Shown here: in pieces, positions 11,593-23,816 of the stretch | How positions within the stretch are numbered: the stretch's first letter is position 1 | How the letters are laid out: each line of letters opens with the position of its first letter | DNA from: Heterostelium album PN500 | Lineage: Eukaryota; Evosea; Eumycetozoa; Acytosteliales; Acytosteliaceae | Reading direction: 5' to 3' | Length of the DNA: 64,000 bases | Assembly: GCF_000004825.1 (NCBI RefSeq) | Contig: NW_008805076.1 | Coordinates: 124,001 to 188,000 of the forward strand | Translations under genes and position numbers: made by a program | The notes under the pieces: model-generated | Seen by the model: only the letters and a program-made list of their open reading frames with translations | Database searches by the model: none | What the model was told of the DNA's origin: nothing

Positions 11593-14365
11593 CTTCCAAG
11601 TGTTTTTACCAGTAAGATAATATTGATTTCTAAATAGAGGTTATATCTTTTACTTTAATATATTTATATATATCTATATATAATAATCGATTATTGATAA
11701 ATAAATAATAAAAATTAATTTTATTTATTTTGATTTGATGATTTTGATTTTGATTTGATTCGATTAGATATGATTTTGATTTTGATTTTGATTTATGATT
11801 ATGATTATGATTATGTTTAAGATCTAAACTAAAGTGGTTGTGATTTGATTATATTGAATGACTTGACTTTACTGGTTGATTATTCTATTTAATATAAAAT
11901 ATAAAAAAATGAGCAAAAAACCTATAGATCTGAATATCTTATTTTTGTAATTTTATTATTATTACTATTATTATTATTGTATAAAATGATAAAAAAAAAA
12001 AAAGTATTAGTTAGATATCTAACTTTTTTGTATTTTTTATTTTTCAAAAAAATGAAAGATATTTAATGGGTAAATGTATACCATTATAATAGTACAGCAA
12101 ACAAAAAAAAAATAAAAATAAAAACAAAAAAAAAAAAACAAACTATGCTCATAAAAAAAAATTGCAAATATAATTTAAATTAAATAAATAAATGACAGAG
12201 ATTTATTTTTTTTTTATTTTTATTTTTATGTGTATGTGTGAGAAGGAGAAGTGTGTGTGTGGTGTTAGTGGTGTGTGTGTGTGTTGGTGTAATAGTGGAA
12301 GTGTGTTACTTTCACTAACTAAATAACCACCTCAACACAATACTTGGATACAAAGGTAATGATAATCATGTGGAATTAAGGAAAATAATTAAATAAATAT
12401 AAATAAAAACAAAAGGCGTGACAAGAAGAAAGAAGAAGAAGGTGTTTATTTTTGAAACATCAACACACAGCACACACATACCCACACACAAGATTCACAA
12501 TTATATGTGTGTAAGAGATACAATGTGTGTACGATGTTTTTAGTTATTTATTTATTTTTTTATTGTTTTGGTTTGGTGTTGGTGTTGTTGTTATGATGTT
12601 TGGATTTGGATGATGTTGTTGCTTCATTTGTATCCATCTTGTTTGTTTGTTTGTTGGTTGCTGCAGCTGTTGTTATTGTTTTGTTTTGTTTTGTTATGAT
12701 TTGTTTGTTGGTCTGTGGAAATTGAGAGTAACACTGAAGCGACATCTTTGTTGAATGAAGAAATGAGGGAGATTATTAGCAAAATCAACAAAACAAATCA
12801 TAACAAAACAAAACAAAACTGGTTGGTGTGATGAGAGAGAGAGAGAGGGTGGGTAGTGTTTCAATTGCTAATTAGGAGAGAGGAGGTAAGGTTAGTTGGA
12901 TATTATAGAGGAAGTGTAGCCTTGCAACAACTACCAATAACCATATATCAAACAAATTATAAAATGAAATTGATCTAATGTAATTACATTATGAATCATA
13001 ACCATATTCACCAACAACATACAAAGTTTGTTTTTTTCAATACAAAATTAATATTATATTATATTTTTGGTTTTGTAAGATTGTTGTGTTATGTCAATAT
13101 TGATAAAATAATAAGTCACTATAATACTAATTACACTCTTTTACAATTATCATTAATGTTGTATGGTGCTTCGGAATTGATTTGGATTGAATATTGTGTG
13201 TGTTTGTGTGTTTCGACAGCAGAACATACAAACAACAACAATAATAACAACTCGAAAGAAAGTAAAAATAATATTACTTTCTATTGGTGATTTGATTATC
13301 ATTTTTAATGTTGATGTTATTATTGTTGTTGATGATACATCCATATAAAAATTATTAATTGTTCAACATGTACAGAATCAAGGAGAATTGGATTTGGATA
13401 GGAATTAGTGTAAATTATAAAATTTAAACGGAAAGTTGACATCTTGAATCAAATACTGATGATCCAATTGGTAATTATCATACTTTTTTAGAATATATTT
13501 TTTAGTAAGAGTGTAAGATTCTCCTTTTTCTTATTTATCTCATATGTTCACCCTATTTTCTCTATTATTATTTGAGAAGGTAAAACTTAAATTCTATTTC
13601 CAACTTTTATTACTATAATAGTTTATATTATTTATATTATATTAAATTATCTATTATTATTATTATTTTATTTTGTTCATTGATTTATCAAAACTTGTTG
13701 TTCTAAAAACCTAAAATAGAAAAAAAAGAATTCTAAACCGACAAAAACATTAATGTAGAATCACAAAGAATAATAGTTTTTTTTTTATATAGATTCGAGA
13801 GTTTATTACTTTTTTTGTTTTTTTATTTGTTTCTTACACTTTTCACAATTTAGATTATTATTATTGTTATGCATTAATCCAAACAAACAATATTTAAAAA
13901 TTTTACTAAAGATCAAAAAGAAAAAAAAACATAACTTCAAAATTAGAAGAGATCATGCTTTTACTTTAGATGTTGAAAGTGTTTTTTGTTGCTTAGTTGT
14001 TCAACAATCTAAATATCGCTATCAAAACAAACATTACTAAGCTGATAGCTATGTGGGAAATTATAATGTGACAAAACAATATCATCATGGTATCACAAAT
14101 ACTAAAAATGCATAAGAATTCAAAGAGATAAGGATTGTTGCGTGGGAGAAATATAAATGTGGTGTTTTTAAGTGGTGGTCTCATTTATACTCAACCAAAT
14201 TAATCTTATAATTTAATTCCCTTTTGAGGTCAATTTGTGTGTAAAGTTGCTTTATTAATTTTTTTTTTGTTTCAAAATACCTTTTGAAATCTCTTTTTCA
14301 TCTTGTTTTGTAGTAAATTTTAATTTTGAATACAAATAGTGATCAAAAGTCTTTAACTATTTAGT
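11593..14365. other. Long non-coding region
   Basis: About 2.8 kb upstream of the kinase. It holds A/T tracts, GATTTT-type repeats (11730-11800), GT-rich simple sequence (12225-12300) and CA/GT-rich sequence (12460-12535). Open frames at 12560-12745, 12991-13290 and 13993-14184 are low complexity or lack any recognisable protein character. I see no convincing gene; part may be kinase promoter and 5' leader. Confidence 0.6.
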
Positions 14366-14391
14366 CTTACTACAGTCAAACACCTTCGGAT
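14366..14391 (-). repeat. Inverted fragment of tRNA-Tyr
   Basis: Eighteen bases (14366-14383) are the exact reverse complement of 14499-14516, the anticodon arm and intron start of the tRNA-Tyr gene. Read on the minus strand, the fragment is preceded by TCCGA, as in the real gene, with the D arm missing. It looks like a deleted 5' half of a second tRNA-Tyr lying head-to-head with the intact one. Confidence 0.6.
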
Positions 14392-14475
14392 TAATGATTC
14401 TATCAAAAAATATGAAAAATTTTTAGATTTAAACGATAAAAATCAAAAATAGATTTTTTTGAAATCATCATATAT

Positions 14476-14565
14476 CCGACTTTAACTCAAGTGGTAGAGT
14501 GTTTGACTGTAGTAAGAATCACAAGAGATATCAAAAGGTTGCTAGTTCGAGTCTGGCAAGTCGGA
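14476..14565 (+). tRNA. tRNA-Tyr (GUA), intron-containing
   Basis: Folds as a complete cloverleaf. The acceptor stem is CCGACTT with AAGTCGG and discriminator A. The D stem is ACTC/GAGT with loop AAGTGGTA, the anticodon stem TTTGA/TCAAA, and the T arm GCTAG-TTCGAGT-CTGGC. The anticodon GTA is at 14509-14511. A 17-nt intron (14513-14529) sits one base 3' of the anticodon, the canonical place. C1:G72 with A73 is the eukaryotic tyrosine identity set. The B box is GTTCGAGTC and a T-rich stretch follows (TCTTTT), consistent with Pol III termination. Confidence 0.95.
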
Positions 14566-14708
14566 TCTTTTAAAATTGAAGTACCCGGATGCGGTAAGGA
14601 TAAAAAATTTTGTATTGGTATAAGCAATCCATTTCCAGAAATAACCAGGAATTATGTAAGGAATCAGAATAGAGAACTATATATAGTTATATAAACAATT
14701 CACACGAA

Positions 14709-14805
14709 ACCTTGAGAGTCACAATTATTAATCAGAACTCTCAAGGTAAATATAACTAATATTTAATACATTAAATAAAGACAATTATTAATCAGAACTC
14801 TCAAG
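14709..14805. repeat. 25-bp direct repeat pair with hairpin, downstream of tRNA
   Basis: 14721-14745 and 14781-14805 are identical (acaattattaatcagaact then ctcaag), 60 bp apart. The first copy is preceded by ccttgagagt (14710-14719), the reverse complement of its own right end. This gives a hairpin at 14710-14746. Dictyostelid retroelements often insert beside tRNA genes, so this may be a remnant, but no element ends or coding remains were recognised. Confidence 0.55.
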
Positions 14806-14866
14806 TGTTCTCTCTTTGATTGTATTATATACAATACTCTGATTTATTTTAGATAAATCCATCTTG

Positions 14867-15120
14867 TTACAATTGGTTTGGATTTTTCCATCTTCCCAAT
14901 TGGGGGTTTGAGTTACCACACATTGGACAGGAGTCGGTAATTGTTTTTTTTTGCAAAAAAAGATTAGCTCCTCCTCTAGCTGGTAGTGTTCTCATCAATC
15001 CTCCTCTATTCTCGGCGTGTGGCCTCTGCACTAATTTGTTTCTTCTCATAATTTGTTTGTTTTATATTGCCAAAAAATTAATTTGCATTTACAGGGTAGC
15101 AATTTTATCGAGGCCCACAT
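14867..15120 (-). CDS. Possible small protein with a CxxC motif
   Basis: Weak model. The region 14870-15180 is clearly less AT-rich than its surroundings. A two-exon reading (15120-15093, 15030-14867) with a GTAAAT donor and TTAG acceptor closes in phase to 63 aa. It starts MWASIKLLP and ends in a tail with CPMCGNSNPQLG, half of a zinc-ribbon-like site. The middle is Arg/Gly-rich. Without the intron, the frame from 15049 (MRRNKLVQRPH) also works. No family recognised. It could equally be part of an untranslated RNA or an element near the tRNA. Confidence 0.3.
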
Positions 15121-15480
15121 CTATTAGAGCATAGGGTTTCCAAATTTTCCCTTCAAATTGCAAGGCTCATCGCTTCTTTAACCAAAAACGGAGACAGAAT
15201 AAAAAAAAAGACTGAGAAACAGTTGTTTTATATTTACTTTGGCCGTTTGTTACCGCTGTACTTTCTTAAATTTGCTGTAAGAAGGTTCTTCTGTGTTATA
15301 TTTATTAGAAAACTTATTAGTTATTATTTGTTTAAATAGTTGTTTGTCTTTGGTGACATCATAATTCGATACTTGAGATCTTCATTGATTCAAAAGTTAT
15401 TTTTATTACATAGTTATATTTTATTTTAATTATTTTTTTATGTTTTACAAGTGAAAGTTTAACTATAGTGAATATATTGT

Positions 15481-17117
15481 TTAATGACCATGTTTCTCCT
15501 TTTTAGATATACCGAACTGTGTTTTCAAAAACTCGTAGGTAACAAATGTAATACCATGACTTGGAATACTCTTCATGAAGTTTGGAATGATACCTCTGTA
15601 GAGACCAAGGAAACCTTCTTTTTTCACTGTTTTCTGTAGACCATCGATCAAACCGGAATAACGTTCTGGATTGGCAACGGTTCCTCCAGTGACCAGACGT
15701 GTTTTAATGACGTGGATTGGATACGATACAACCTGTCCCATAGTACTGGAGATGGATGCGCACAACAGCAGCTGTGAAGGCGTGGCAATCTCCGCTGGCG
15801 ATCTCTTGATGATCTCGTGTTTCAATGTTTCATAGACGAGCATATTGATACCAGAGTGAGGAATGGTCGAGAGAATCGATGCACCCAATCCACGATAGAA
15901 TGCACGGAAGCCGTCGGTTCTGTAGGTCTGACGGAAACAATCGAAAATACCAGTGTAGGTACCGACTGGCTCCGCAGAGAGTCTGGTACGAACCACCTCC
16001 ATTGGGAAGAGAGTGGTGTGCGAAACAACACCGGCCGAAGCACCCGAGATAAAACGCTGGGCACTGGTCAACTCTGCATCGGTCTCGGCAAACAAACGCT
16101 TGACTGCCTCGAACGATGCAAACTTGACCGCCGACTCTGGACTGACTTTGAGGATGTTGGCAAAGTTACCTCTGAACAAACCACGGAAACCACCGTCGGC
16201 ATAGACAATTCTAAAGGTTTCAGCAATCGATCGAGGAGCACCGTGATTCAGCTGATAGGTAAGTTTGACACGTTCAATCGGTGCAGTGGCAGTACGCGAG
16301 ATAACACCGGCAGCAGCACCGGCACCCATAAACGACAATGTGTTTTTAATAGCAATTTGAGTGGCCTCTGATAACGATTGTGCTGGAATAGTCGAGAATG
16401 AAGGTGGTGGTGGAGCGAAACCTCCACCATCATCACCACCATCCAAAATCTGTGAATCCTTCCAAAACGCTAAAGCTGCTGATAATTTTGTTGTTGGTAA
16501 TAAAACTAATAATTCACTAATATAAATAAATAACAAAATAATAATAAGTTAGTAAGAATCCATTACATATTCAATAACAAACTATCTATATTTCTATTCT
16601 ATCTACTAACTACTTACCGCCATTCATCAAAATCCACTTTCTTATCTTTATTTGTATCGATACGATTGAATAGACGTACCAACTCTTGTTCAGAATATAT
16701 TTTAATTCCAAGTTTGTGAATTGATTTCTCTATCTCTTGAATATCCAATGTTCCATTATGATCGGTATCAAACTCATTGAAAAGTTTTTGAAGTGATTCA
16801 ATATTATGATTTATATAATTTGAGAATTCCTAATTATTTTTAATAATCAACTTTGTAAGCAATTGATTCATTTGAAAAGATATAACTTTTTTTTTACTTA
16901 CTTCTATTGAAACATTACCATCATGATTGGTATCTACTTCTTGAAGGAAATCATTGATTGATTGATCGGTGGCAGGTATCTTTAGTTTCAAGAAACCCTC
17001 TTTCAATTCTTCCTTTGTAATTTTACCATCGTTATTGCTGTCGAGTGAATGAAATAGGTTTGAAATATATTGTTTATCACCAGATACCACTGTAGGATTA
17101 ATATTAGAAGGTTTCAT
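15481..17117 (-). CDS. mcfB: Calcium-binding mitochondrial carrier (SCaMC type)
   Basis: Three exons (17117-16902, 16829-16618, 16516-15481) close in phase to 487 aa. The N-terminal half has four EF-hand loops at about residues 26-37 (DSNNDGKITKEE), 62-73 (DTNHDGNVS), 93-104 (DTDHNGTLD) and 130-141 (DTNKDKKVDFDE). The C-terminal half is a three-repeat mitochondrial carrier. Its signatures are TAPIERVKL, FPMEVVRTRL and YPIHVIKTRL; the third lacks the acidic residue, as is usual in this group. The family exchanges ATP-Mg or ADP for phosphate across the inner mitochondrial membrane under control of cytosolic Ca2+. Length and layout match SCaMC proteins and D. discoideum McfB. All four EF loops keep Asp at position 1; the fourth has Lys at position 6, where Gly is usual, and may be weak. 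Confidence 0.93.
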
Positions 17118-17604
17118 TTTAAATAATTATATTATTATTATATATGTAAATAAATAAATATCAATAACTAAAAAAGTGATTTGACCTTCAAACAACAAAC
17201 CTTAAGAAAAAGGGCTTCACATTGATCAGCCCATATAATCAACCAAACACACACATCACACAAAAAAATACAAACAACAAAAAAGATATTTTAATTTTTT
17301 TTTTTAATTAAAAAAATTGTTAAAAAAAAATAAATTAAATTGATAATTGGTTTGGTTCAATTTCGGGTTCATCAAAATTTCAATATAAAAAGTAAAAGAT
17401 AAAAAGTCAATTGCGCTCGTGACCATCAAAAATTTTTTTTTTAAAAATACTTTATTTTTTTTTTTTGATTTTGACCGAATCGGTAAAATATAATAATTAT
17501 ATAATTATATATTACCATTTATGTAAAGACACGAACGACACAGACAGACAAATTGTTTTGTTTTGTGAAAAAAATAAAATAAATTATAATTTATATATTT
17601 ATTA
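17118..17604. other. Intergenic region
   Basis: 487 bp of A/T-rich sequence between two minus-strand genes. It holds a weakly less AT-rich patch at 17160-17250 and many T/A tracts; no gene seen. It probably contains the mcfB-like promoter and the 3' end of no more than a short UTR from the next gene. Confidence 0.5.
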
Positions 17605-19407
17605 TTATGAAAGCCTTGTTGATTTTGATTTTTTTTCTTCAGAGTAATAACCTATGGCACCATCATAGCTACGGTAGATTGTATCTACACTCTTATCGAT
17701 CTGACTCCATTTATTCTTGTCTACTGAATAGAAATGATTCTGATGAGTCTTACCACCGATGAATAGAATCTCTGAGGAGTTTTGACGGAATTTCTTTGGA
17801 CAAAAGATCATCGAGTGTTTGTTGCTGCTGTTCGATATGGCCAGTGGCGGATTCAGTATCTCTTTGCTTTTGGTCTTGATCGACACCGAGTAGAAGTTTC
17901 GCTCCTTGTCGAGAATGTAGACTTTGTCGTGGCCGTCGAAGCAGCTGGCAATGATACGCTCGCGGAATCCCATGTGTTCGATGTAGGTGGTGCATTCGCC
18001 CGATGCAATATTGAAGGCCAACATGTTTTTGATTTCCTTGCCGGCCAAGTCACAACCACCGACAATATAGATGATGCCATCCAAGTAGAACGAGAGTGAT
18101 TCGGAGCGCGGCATCTCCATTGCGCCGACATGCTCAAACTCCATTGTCTCTGTGTCGAACGAGTCGATACGAGTGACACGTCCAGTCTTGGTTGCACCGC
18201 CAATCAAGTAGATATAGCGACTTCCGTCGTAGCAAGTGGAGATTCCACAGCCACCGAGCTTCGTTTGAATGGGTGCACTGTGATCCCATTGTCGGGTGGC
18301 GATGTTGAAGCGCGAGTAGCTATTGGATTTGTTGGATCCACCGAATATGAAAATGTAGTCGCGTGTCGCAGCGAGCGAGTTGAACGGTAAGAGACGCTCT
18401 TCGTAGTCTTCGGCTTTGTGTTGTGACCACTCCAGTGTCTCCAAGTCGAAAAAGTGTATTCCATTCTCGCCTACCGTCAGCAGCATATTGATGACGTGAT
18501 GACAGGTAGACACCACCGGTTGATCGTCTTCCAAATCGACAATCTCGTACATGTTGCTGAGCATCGACCTGGCATTCTCGAGACGTTCCTCTTCGAACCT
18601 GATATCAAAGTGATTCGGTAGCTTGTAGCTGTTGGTTTTGAACGATCCCGAATACTCTTTGATGCGCTTCAACAAACTATAGTTATTTTCATGAAAACAT
18701 TCACTTATATTGCTTCCACTACAACTACTATCCAAACCACTATTATGACCACTACTACTTCCAATGCCATTGCCATGTCCATTGCCAACACTACTACTAT
18801 TTCCATTGCCATTTCCAAGACCATTTATAATTGTCGACGACATGAATTCATTGATTGAAGAAGAATCACGAATAGATTCAATTATAACAGAACTATTCAT
18901 TTCTTTTGAATTCCAATTGACATCTTCTTCTTCTTCTTCCTTTTCATCTTCGCTATCTTTCTCAGAATGATTATCATTATCTTCCAATTGTTTAGTATCC
19001 TCTCCACCTCCACCAAGTGTATTTGAACTCTTTATAATGATATTGAGTGATTTCAATTCCTCCAATATAGTTTTTAGCAATGTTTCCGCTTCTCTTCGTT
19101 CATCCAATATCGGTTTCTTTATCTTTAGTTCCTCTGTCATCAACATGGTATGCAGTTCATTATAGTGTTGTACAATCTTTTGTTCGGTCTTATTGAATGA
19201 TTCTATCATAACGGTACACCTATTCATAAGTCTCCAAAGATATTCCAACCTCTCTGTATACTGTTCACTCTGTGTAATCGATTCTAAATCATCGATCAGA
19301 TGTCCTCGATGCACAGAAGTACAACATTTCACACAAACGATTTCATTACAAGTCGAACATAGAAACTCTAAATATTTATTATGTATACTACATCTACTTT
19401 CATCCAT
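17605..19407 (-). CDS. B-box zinc finger, coiled-coil and kelch protein
   Basis: Single exon of 600 aa. A B-box type zinc finger lies at residues 6-36 (Cys6, His9, Cys17, Cys20, Cys25, Cys28, His33, His36). A helical, probably coiled-coil stretch follows at ~45-125, then an acidic and Ser/Gly/Asn-rich linker (~130-240). Residues ~280-590 form kelch-like beta-propeller repeats with GG pairs (FIFGGSNKS, YLIGGATKT, IYIVGGCDL, LFIGGKTHQ). The layout recalls TRIM proteins without a RING; in dictyostelids B-box proteins with such tails are common and mostly unstudied. It probably acts as a protein-interaction scaffold. No catalytic site seen. Confidence 0.85.
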   Translation of the reverse strand: MDESRCSIHNKYLEFLCSTCNEIVCVKCCTSVHRGHLIDDLESITQSEQYTERLEYLWRLMNRCTVMIESFNKTEQKIVQHYNELHTMLMTEELKIKKPILDERREAETLLKTILEELKSLNIIIKSSNTLGGGGEDTKQLEDNDNHSEKDSEDEKEEEEEDVNWNSKEMNSSVIIESIRDSSSINEFMSSTIINGLGNGNGNSSSVGNGHGNGIGSSSGHNSGLDSSCSGSNISECFHENNYSLLKRIKEYSGSFKTNSYKLPNHFDIRFEEERLENARSMLSNMYEIVDLEDDQPVVSTCHHVINMLLTVGENGIHFFDLETLEWSQHKAEDYEERLLPFNSLAATRDYIFIFGGSNKSNSYSRFNIATRQWDHSAPIQTKLGGCGISTCYDGSRYIYLIGGATKTGRVTRIDSFDTETMEFEHVGAMEMPRSESLSFYLDGIIYIVGGCDLAGKEIKNMLAFNIASGECTTYIEHMGFRERIIASCFDGHDKVYILDKERNFYSVSIKTKSKEILNPPLAISNSSNKHSMIFCPKKFRQNSSEILFIGGKTHQNHFYSVDKNKWSQIDKSVDTIYRSYDGAIGYYSEEKKSKSTRLS

Positions 19408-19760
19408 CTCTTTCTTCTTTTTTTAATGTTTAAACTAAACTTAAACTAAAATAAAACTACAAAAATAATACAAAATATATTTACAAAAACATAACTAACT
19501 TATTTATATATATATATATCTTTTTCTATCTTATTATTATATTATATTATATTAATAATGTTATAAAACCGAATAATTTAATTATTTAATAATAAAATAA
19601 GTTAATTGTTTAATTTTTGTTTTTTTTTTTAATTAATGTGGTTAGGATTCGCAAACTTCTTGTTATTAAATTCTTTGATTATCGCAACAACAACAATTAA
19701 AAGAATCAAAAAATCTGAATACTAAAAAATCAGAGAATTTTTTTAATTTAATTTCATTTA
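19408..19760. other. Intergenic region
   Basis: 353 bp, strongly A/T-rich with TA runs (19505-19520). No gene or repeat of note seen; likely the promoter of the B-box gene. Confidence 0.5.
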
Positions 19761-22700
19761 TTACAAACATAAATGTTTTAGTTTGTCAATGATCGATATT
19801 AATGTTGCTGTTTCATTGTCTTTAGATATATCTATCAATATATTTTGACAACTATTTAAAATAGTTGATCTCTTCTTTTTCTGACTTTCTTTAAGTTCAT
19901 CGTTGTTATTGTTGTCATCTTCACCATTGTCATTGTTCAATTTATCAATTATACCTATTGTTGTTAAATATTAAACATTGTTAAATTAGTTAGTTAGTTA
20001 GTTAGTTGTTTGTTTTATAATGAAGTGTAGTGTTGGTGTTGTTTTTAGTACTTTACCTAATGTTAATATATAAAATATTTGTAAATCAATAAAAGTATCG
20101 GTACTTGTATAGACAAGAAGTTTGATTGTTTTCACTAGATATAGCAATCCAAATAAATAGTTAAAGGTGTTCTCATGTTGAAATATAACTTTTTTGATTT
20201 GATTAAGTATTGATTTGATGAATTGCATTGTATATTGTTGATGTTGTTGATAGTGTTGTGGTGGTTGTTCTCGAATGTTATTCGAAAATATAACGATATT
20301 ACTACACAGACATTGATAGAGAAACGAAAGAACCGTTGTTTCACATAGATTCGAATCGATAAGTCTAGGAATAAAGTGATCGACCAAAACATCATAGTAT
20401 CCAACAGCACTATATGGTAACTGAATAGAGGCAATCATCGTGAATAGCTTTAATTTCGATTGTCTAAACAATGATTGTAAATATTCATCATTATTAATAG
20501 CCTAAATTTAATAGAGTTCAAAGCAATTAATAATGATAATAAGAATAATTAAGAGTATTATTATTATTTACTTACTTTTATCATTTCATTTGTATGATAT
20601 TCAGATATAGATGATAAATCAATGATATTATGTATGATAATCATCTCTTTTGTGAAATGTTTTGTTGTTGGTAGATTATTATGTGATTGTTGTAATAGCT
20701 TCAAATTGATTTTGGTTTTATATGTTATTGTTGTTGTTGTTGTTTTTGATTTATAATAATCTATTCTTTGTTGTAATATCCAATCTATATTTATATCTTT
20801 ATCTACATTTATCGACAACTCTAATTCATTTGACTTTGATACTATCAATCTAATAATATTATAAATCTGTTGTATATGTATAGAATTCAACCAAATACCA
20901 TTATATAACTTGATTATACTACAATATAACTTTGATATAATATCTTTATCTAAAAATAGTATTAATATTGCTATTAATGTTAACTTTAAGAATATAATTT
21001 TAAACCTTACCTTTTAGTTTATATTTAGATAGTAATAACTCTAGTAAATCAAGTGTAAATGTAATCTTTGAAGGATCAATCGTATTGTTGTTGTTGTTGT
21101 TATCGAATGAGAGTAGTGGGAATATGATCTCTTGGAATAATGCATCTTGATAGTGATTAACTATAGATGGTAGTTTGACTTCAGAGAGTAGACAGTATAT
21201 GAATTGAATACAATTGGCTCTGGTCTGGTCAGTCGTTATAAACTGCTGTTTAAATAGTTCGCCAAACAGTGTCTTTGCTTTGAAGTAAGGAAAGTGTCTT
21301 ACAATCAATCTAACCAAGAATTGTTGTTGACCTTTATTCTTTATAGAATTCTTTACAATACTATTAATCACACTGCTATTATCAACGATAGATAACTATT
21401 ATTTAAATATAGTATTAGGTAAGTGAAACTTTTAATTTTAAATGTAAGTTCATTGTGTTAATTTAAACTTACGATTTGTAATTCATTTAGAGTATCATCA
21501 TTTTGTTGGTGATCTTCATCGTTCGATAGTTGATTCAAACATTTGGTAATCGATATGTTCAAACTGAGAGTATAGTTATTGGTATAGAGATGCTGTAGAT
21601 GTTTAAATGGTTGTTCCAACTCAAAGTCATCCACTATTCTAAATAGTGTAGATATGAATGATTTAAAAGTTTGGCTTGACAGTTTCCTATTAAAAGTTGC
21701 ATTTAAACATAAACTACCAATTCTATCAATGATTTCAATATTAAACTATAATAATAATAACAATATAAAAAGTTGATGATTAGTATTATTAGATTAGTCT
21801 ATTATATTATTGATTATTCTAACTATTCTACATACATTCATCTTACTATGTAAATAATAAAAGTAGAAATAGATGACCCAAATCGATTCATAATCAATCG
21901 TTGCAGAAGAAGTAACTAAACTATTTAAAAGATTATACCAACTTTTAAGAAAGAAGAAAAAGAAGAGATAGTTAAAGTTAGTATTATTATTTTCATTTGT
22001 TAGAAATCTTTTTAGATTATTAAATAGTAGTAGTAGTAGTAATAGTTACATTGTTAAAAGATGATTAAAAATATTTTGTTGATTTGGAAGTAGATAAGAG
22101 ATGTGATACGGTATCCATATGAAGGTTGAAACAAGATTCGATTCATTCTCTTGAATAATACAATCGAATAGAAAATTGATATGTGATTCCAATATTTTAC
22201 ATTGACCATCGTAACTATTACTATTACTACTATTTAACTTTAATAGTAATAATAAAGATGGTTTAAATGTTGATAACATATCAATCTTTGATTGAAAATC
22301 ACAATGTTTAATAAAGTTGATACCAGGTGGTGTCCAACAACTAGTTGTTTCATATCCACCATGAGCAGCACTAATAACATCATCTAATTGTTGTTGTTGT
22401 TGCTTTTGTTGATCCTTATGTACACTTATATTTGTATTATCTTCTACAATGTTGTTATAACTACTACTACTACTGCTATTACAATCAATTGTTGGTTTAT
22501 AGCTATTAATAAAACTATATAATCTAAAATTTAAAATACCAATATTAGCTAGATTATTGATTATTAATTAGGATTAGTTTAGAAGTAGAATAATGATTAT
22601 TATATTATTACAATATGATTACATACGTCTTTCAAACTTTTGATTACTGATGATCGATTGTAATGATTTCAAGTTATCATAGAAGAATTGACCATTGAAT

Positions 22701-23042
22701 AACTCTAATGACTTCCATTGTTCGAATACAACTGAATTGAATAGCTCTAACAGTTCTATATAGATAGTTCTCTCTTGTGTTGCATCTAATTCATTGACTA
22801 ATAAATCAATAACTACAAATGTTATTCTAAATCTATATGTTTCATCTAAAAATTAATAATATATCAGTAATCTATCTATATATATTTATATTAAATTTTA
22901 ATATTAAATCAAACTTACCTTTAATGATATTTGAATGATTAGCAAGTAATTGGATTATATTATTTGTAAATGATTTTGTTGATAATATAGATGATATAAA
23001 ACATTTATATAATATTGTGAATAATGATTTTATAGTTGATTC

Positions 23043-23074
<32 letters not shown>

Positions 23075-23816
23075 CATTTGATTTGATAATAGAATGTATA
23101 AGTGATTCTAACAGTTGTAATGATTCAATATTATACTGTGATAGCTGTTTGTCGTCATCTATTATTAAAGATTCCAATCGATACAATAGATTGATTCTAT
23201 CGATTATATAAACGAATTGATTCAATGATAGATTCAAATGATAATCATTATCATTGAACATACTATCGATATCACCATTGCCCAAATAATCTAATTCACC
23301 ACTATTATTGCTATTATTTATATTATTATCTATGTTATTATCTTCTTTTTCTTTAATATTATTATAATAGAAATCAGTATGTTTAAAAAGATATGAAAAG
23401 ATAATTTGTGATTTGCTCTCATCATTAGTTTTCACCAAGTTATTCAACAACTGAATGATTAACTCTAAACTATCGTCATTGTTATTGTTTTTGTTATAAT
23501 CATTTCGATCGATGGTTAATAAGTAATTCAATGATAATGTTATTGGTAACAGATGATCCTATTGTATATGTTTATTTAATTGTTAGTTAGTTAGTTAGTT
23601 TATGTATGCTTAACTTTGGCTGATGATTATGATTATGATATTATTTACCTTTTTAAATATAAAATAGTTTTGATTATCTAAAGATGATGATGATGATGAT
23701 GATAATAGTTTATTCGATAGTTCATCTCTAAATGATCTAATCTCAACAATAGTTGATTCTTTTAGTCTTTTCTGTTTCTTTGGTTTTGCATTCGATAGTA
23801 AATCAATGGTAAACAT
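19761..23816 (-). CDS. Unidentified 1,100-aa helical protein
   Basis: Ten exons joined by hand close in phase to 1,100 aa. Running down from 23816, the exons are 23816-23649, 23558-22919, 22845-22627, 22548-22050, 21941-21836, 21745-21473, 21395-21011, 20949-20576, 20501-20057 and 19954-19761. One intron uses the ATCTAG acceptor at 22549; the nearer TTTTAG would break the frame. The protein is almost wholly alpha-helical and leucine-rich with Asn/Gln inserts, like a HEAT/ARM-type solenoid. It begins MFTIDLLSNAKPKKQKRLKE and ends with a basic patch (KESQKKKRS) and a final helix. No catalytic motif, membrane segment or signal peptide. I do not recognise the family. The basic N-terminus and solenoid form would fit a nuclear or nucleolar scaffold, but that is a guess. 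Confidence 0.8.

Noticed and set aside
12560-12745. 61-codon minus-strand frame rich in Asn/Thr/Lys
   Set aside because: Pure simple-sequence translation with no conserved feature; better seen as kinase 5' region.
12991-13290. 99-codon plus-strand frame
   Set aside because: Composition follows local A/T and CAA repeats; no domain, and codon use is unlike the real exons.
13993-14184. 63-codon hydrophobic minus-strand frame
   Set aside because: AT-rich DNA often gives Phe/Ile/Leu-rich frames; no splice context or similarity recognised.
15262-15285. CTTACAGCAA on the minus strand, resembling the conserved motif of dictyostelid class I RNAs
   Set aside because: One mismatch to the 11-mer, no DUSE-like upstream element and no matching terminal stem; about one such hit is expected by chance in this window.
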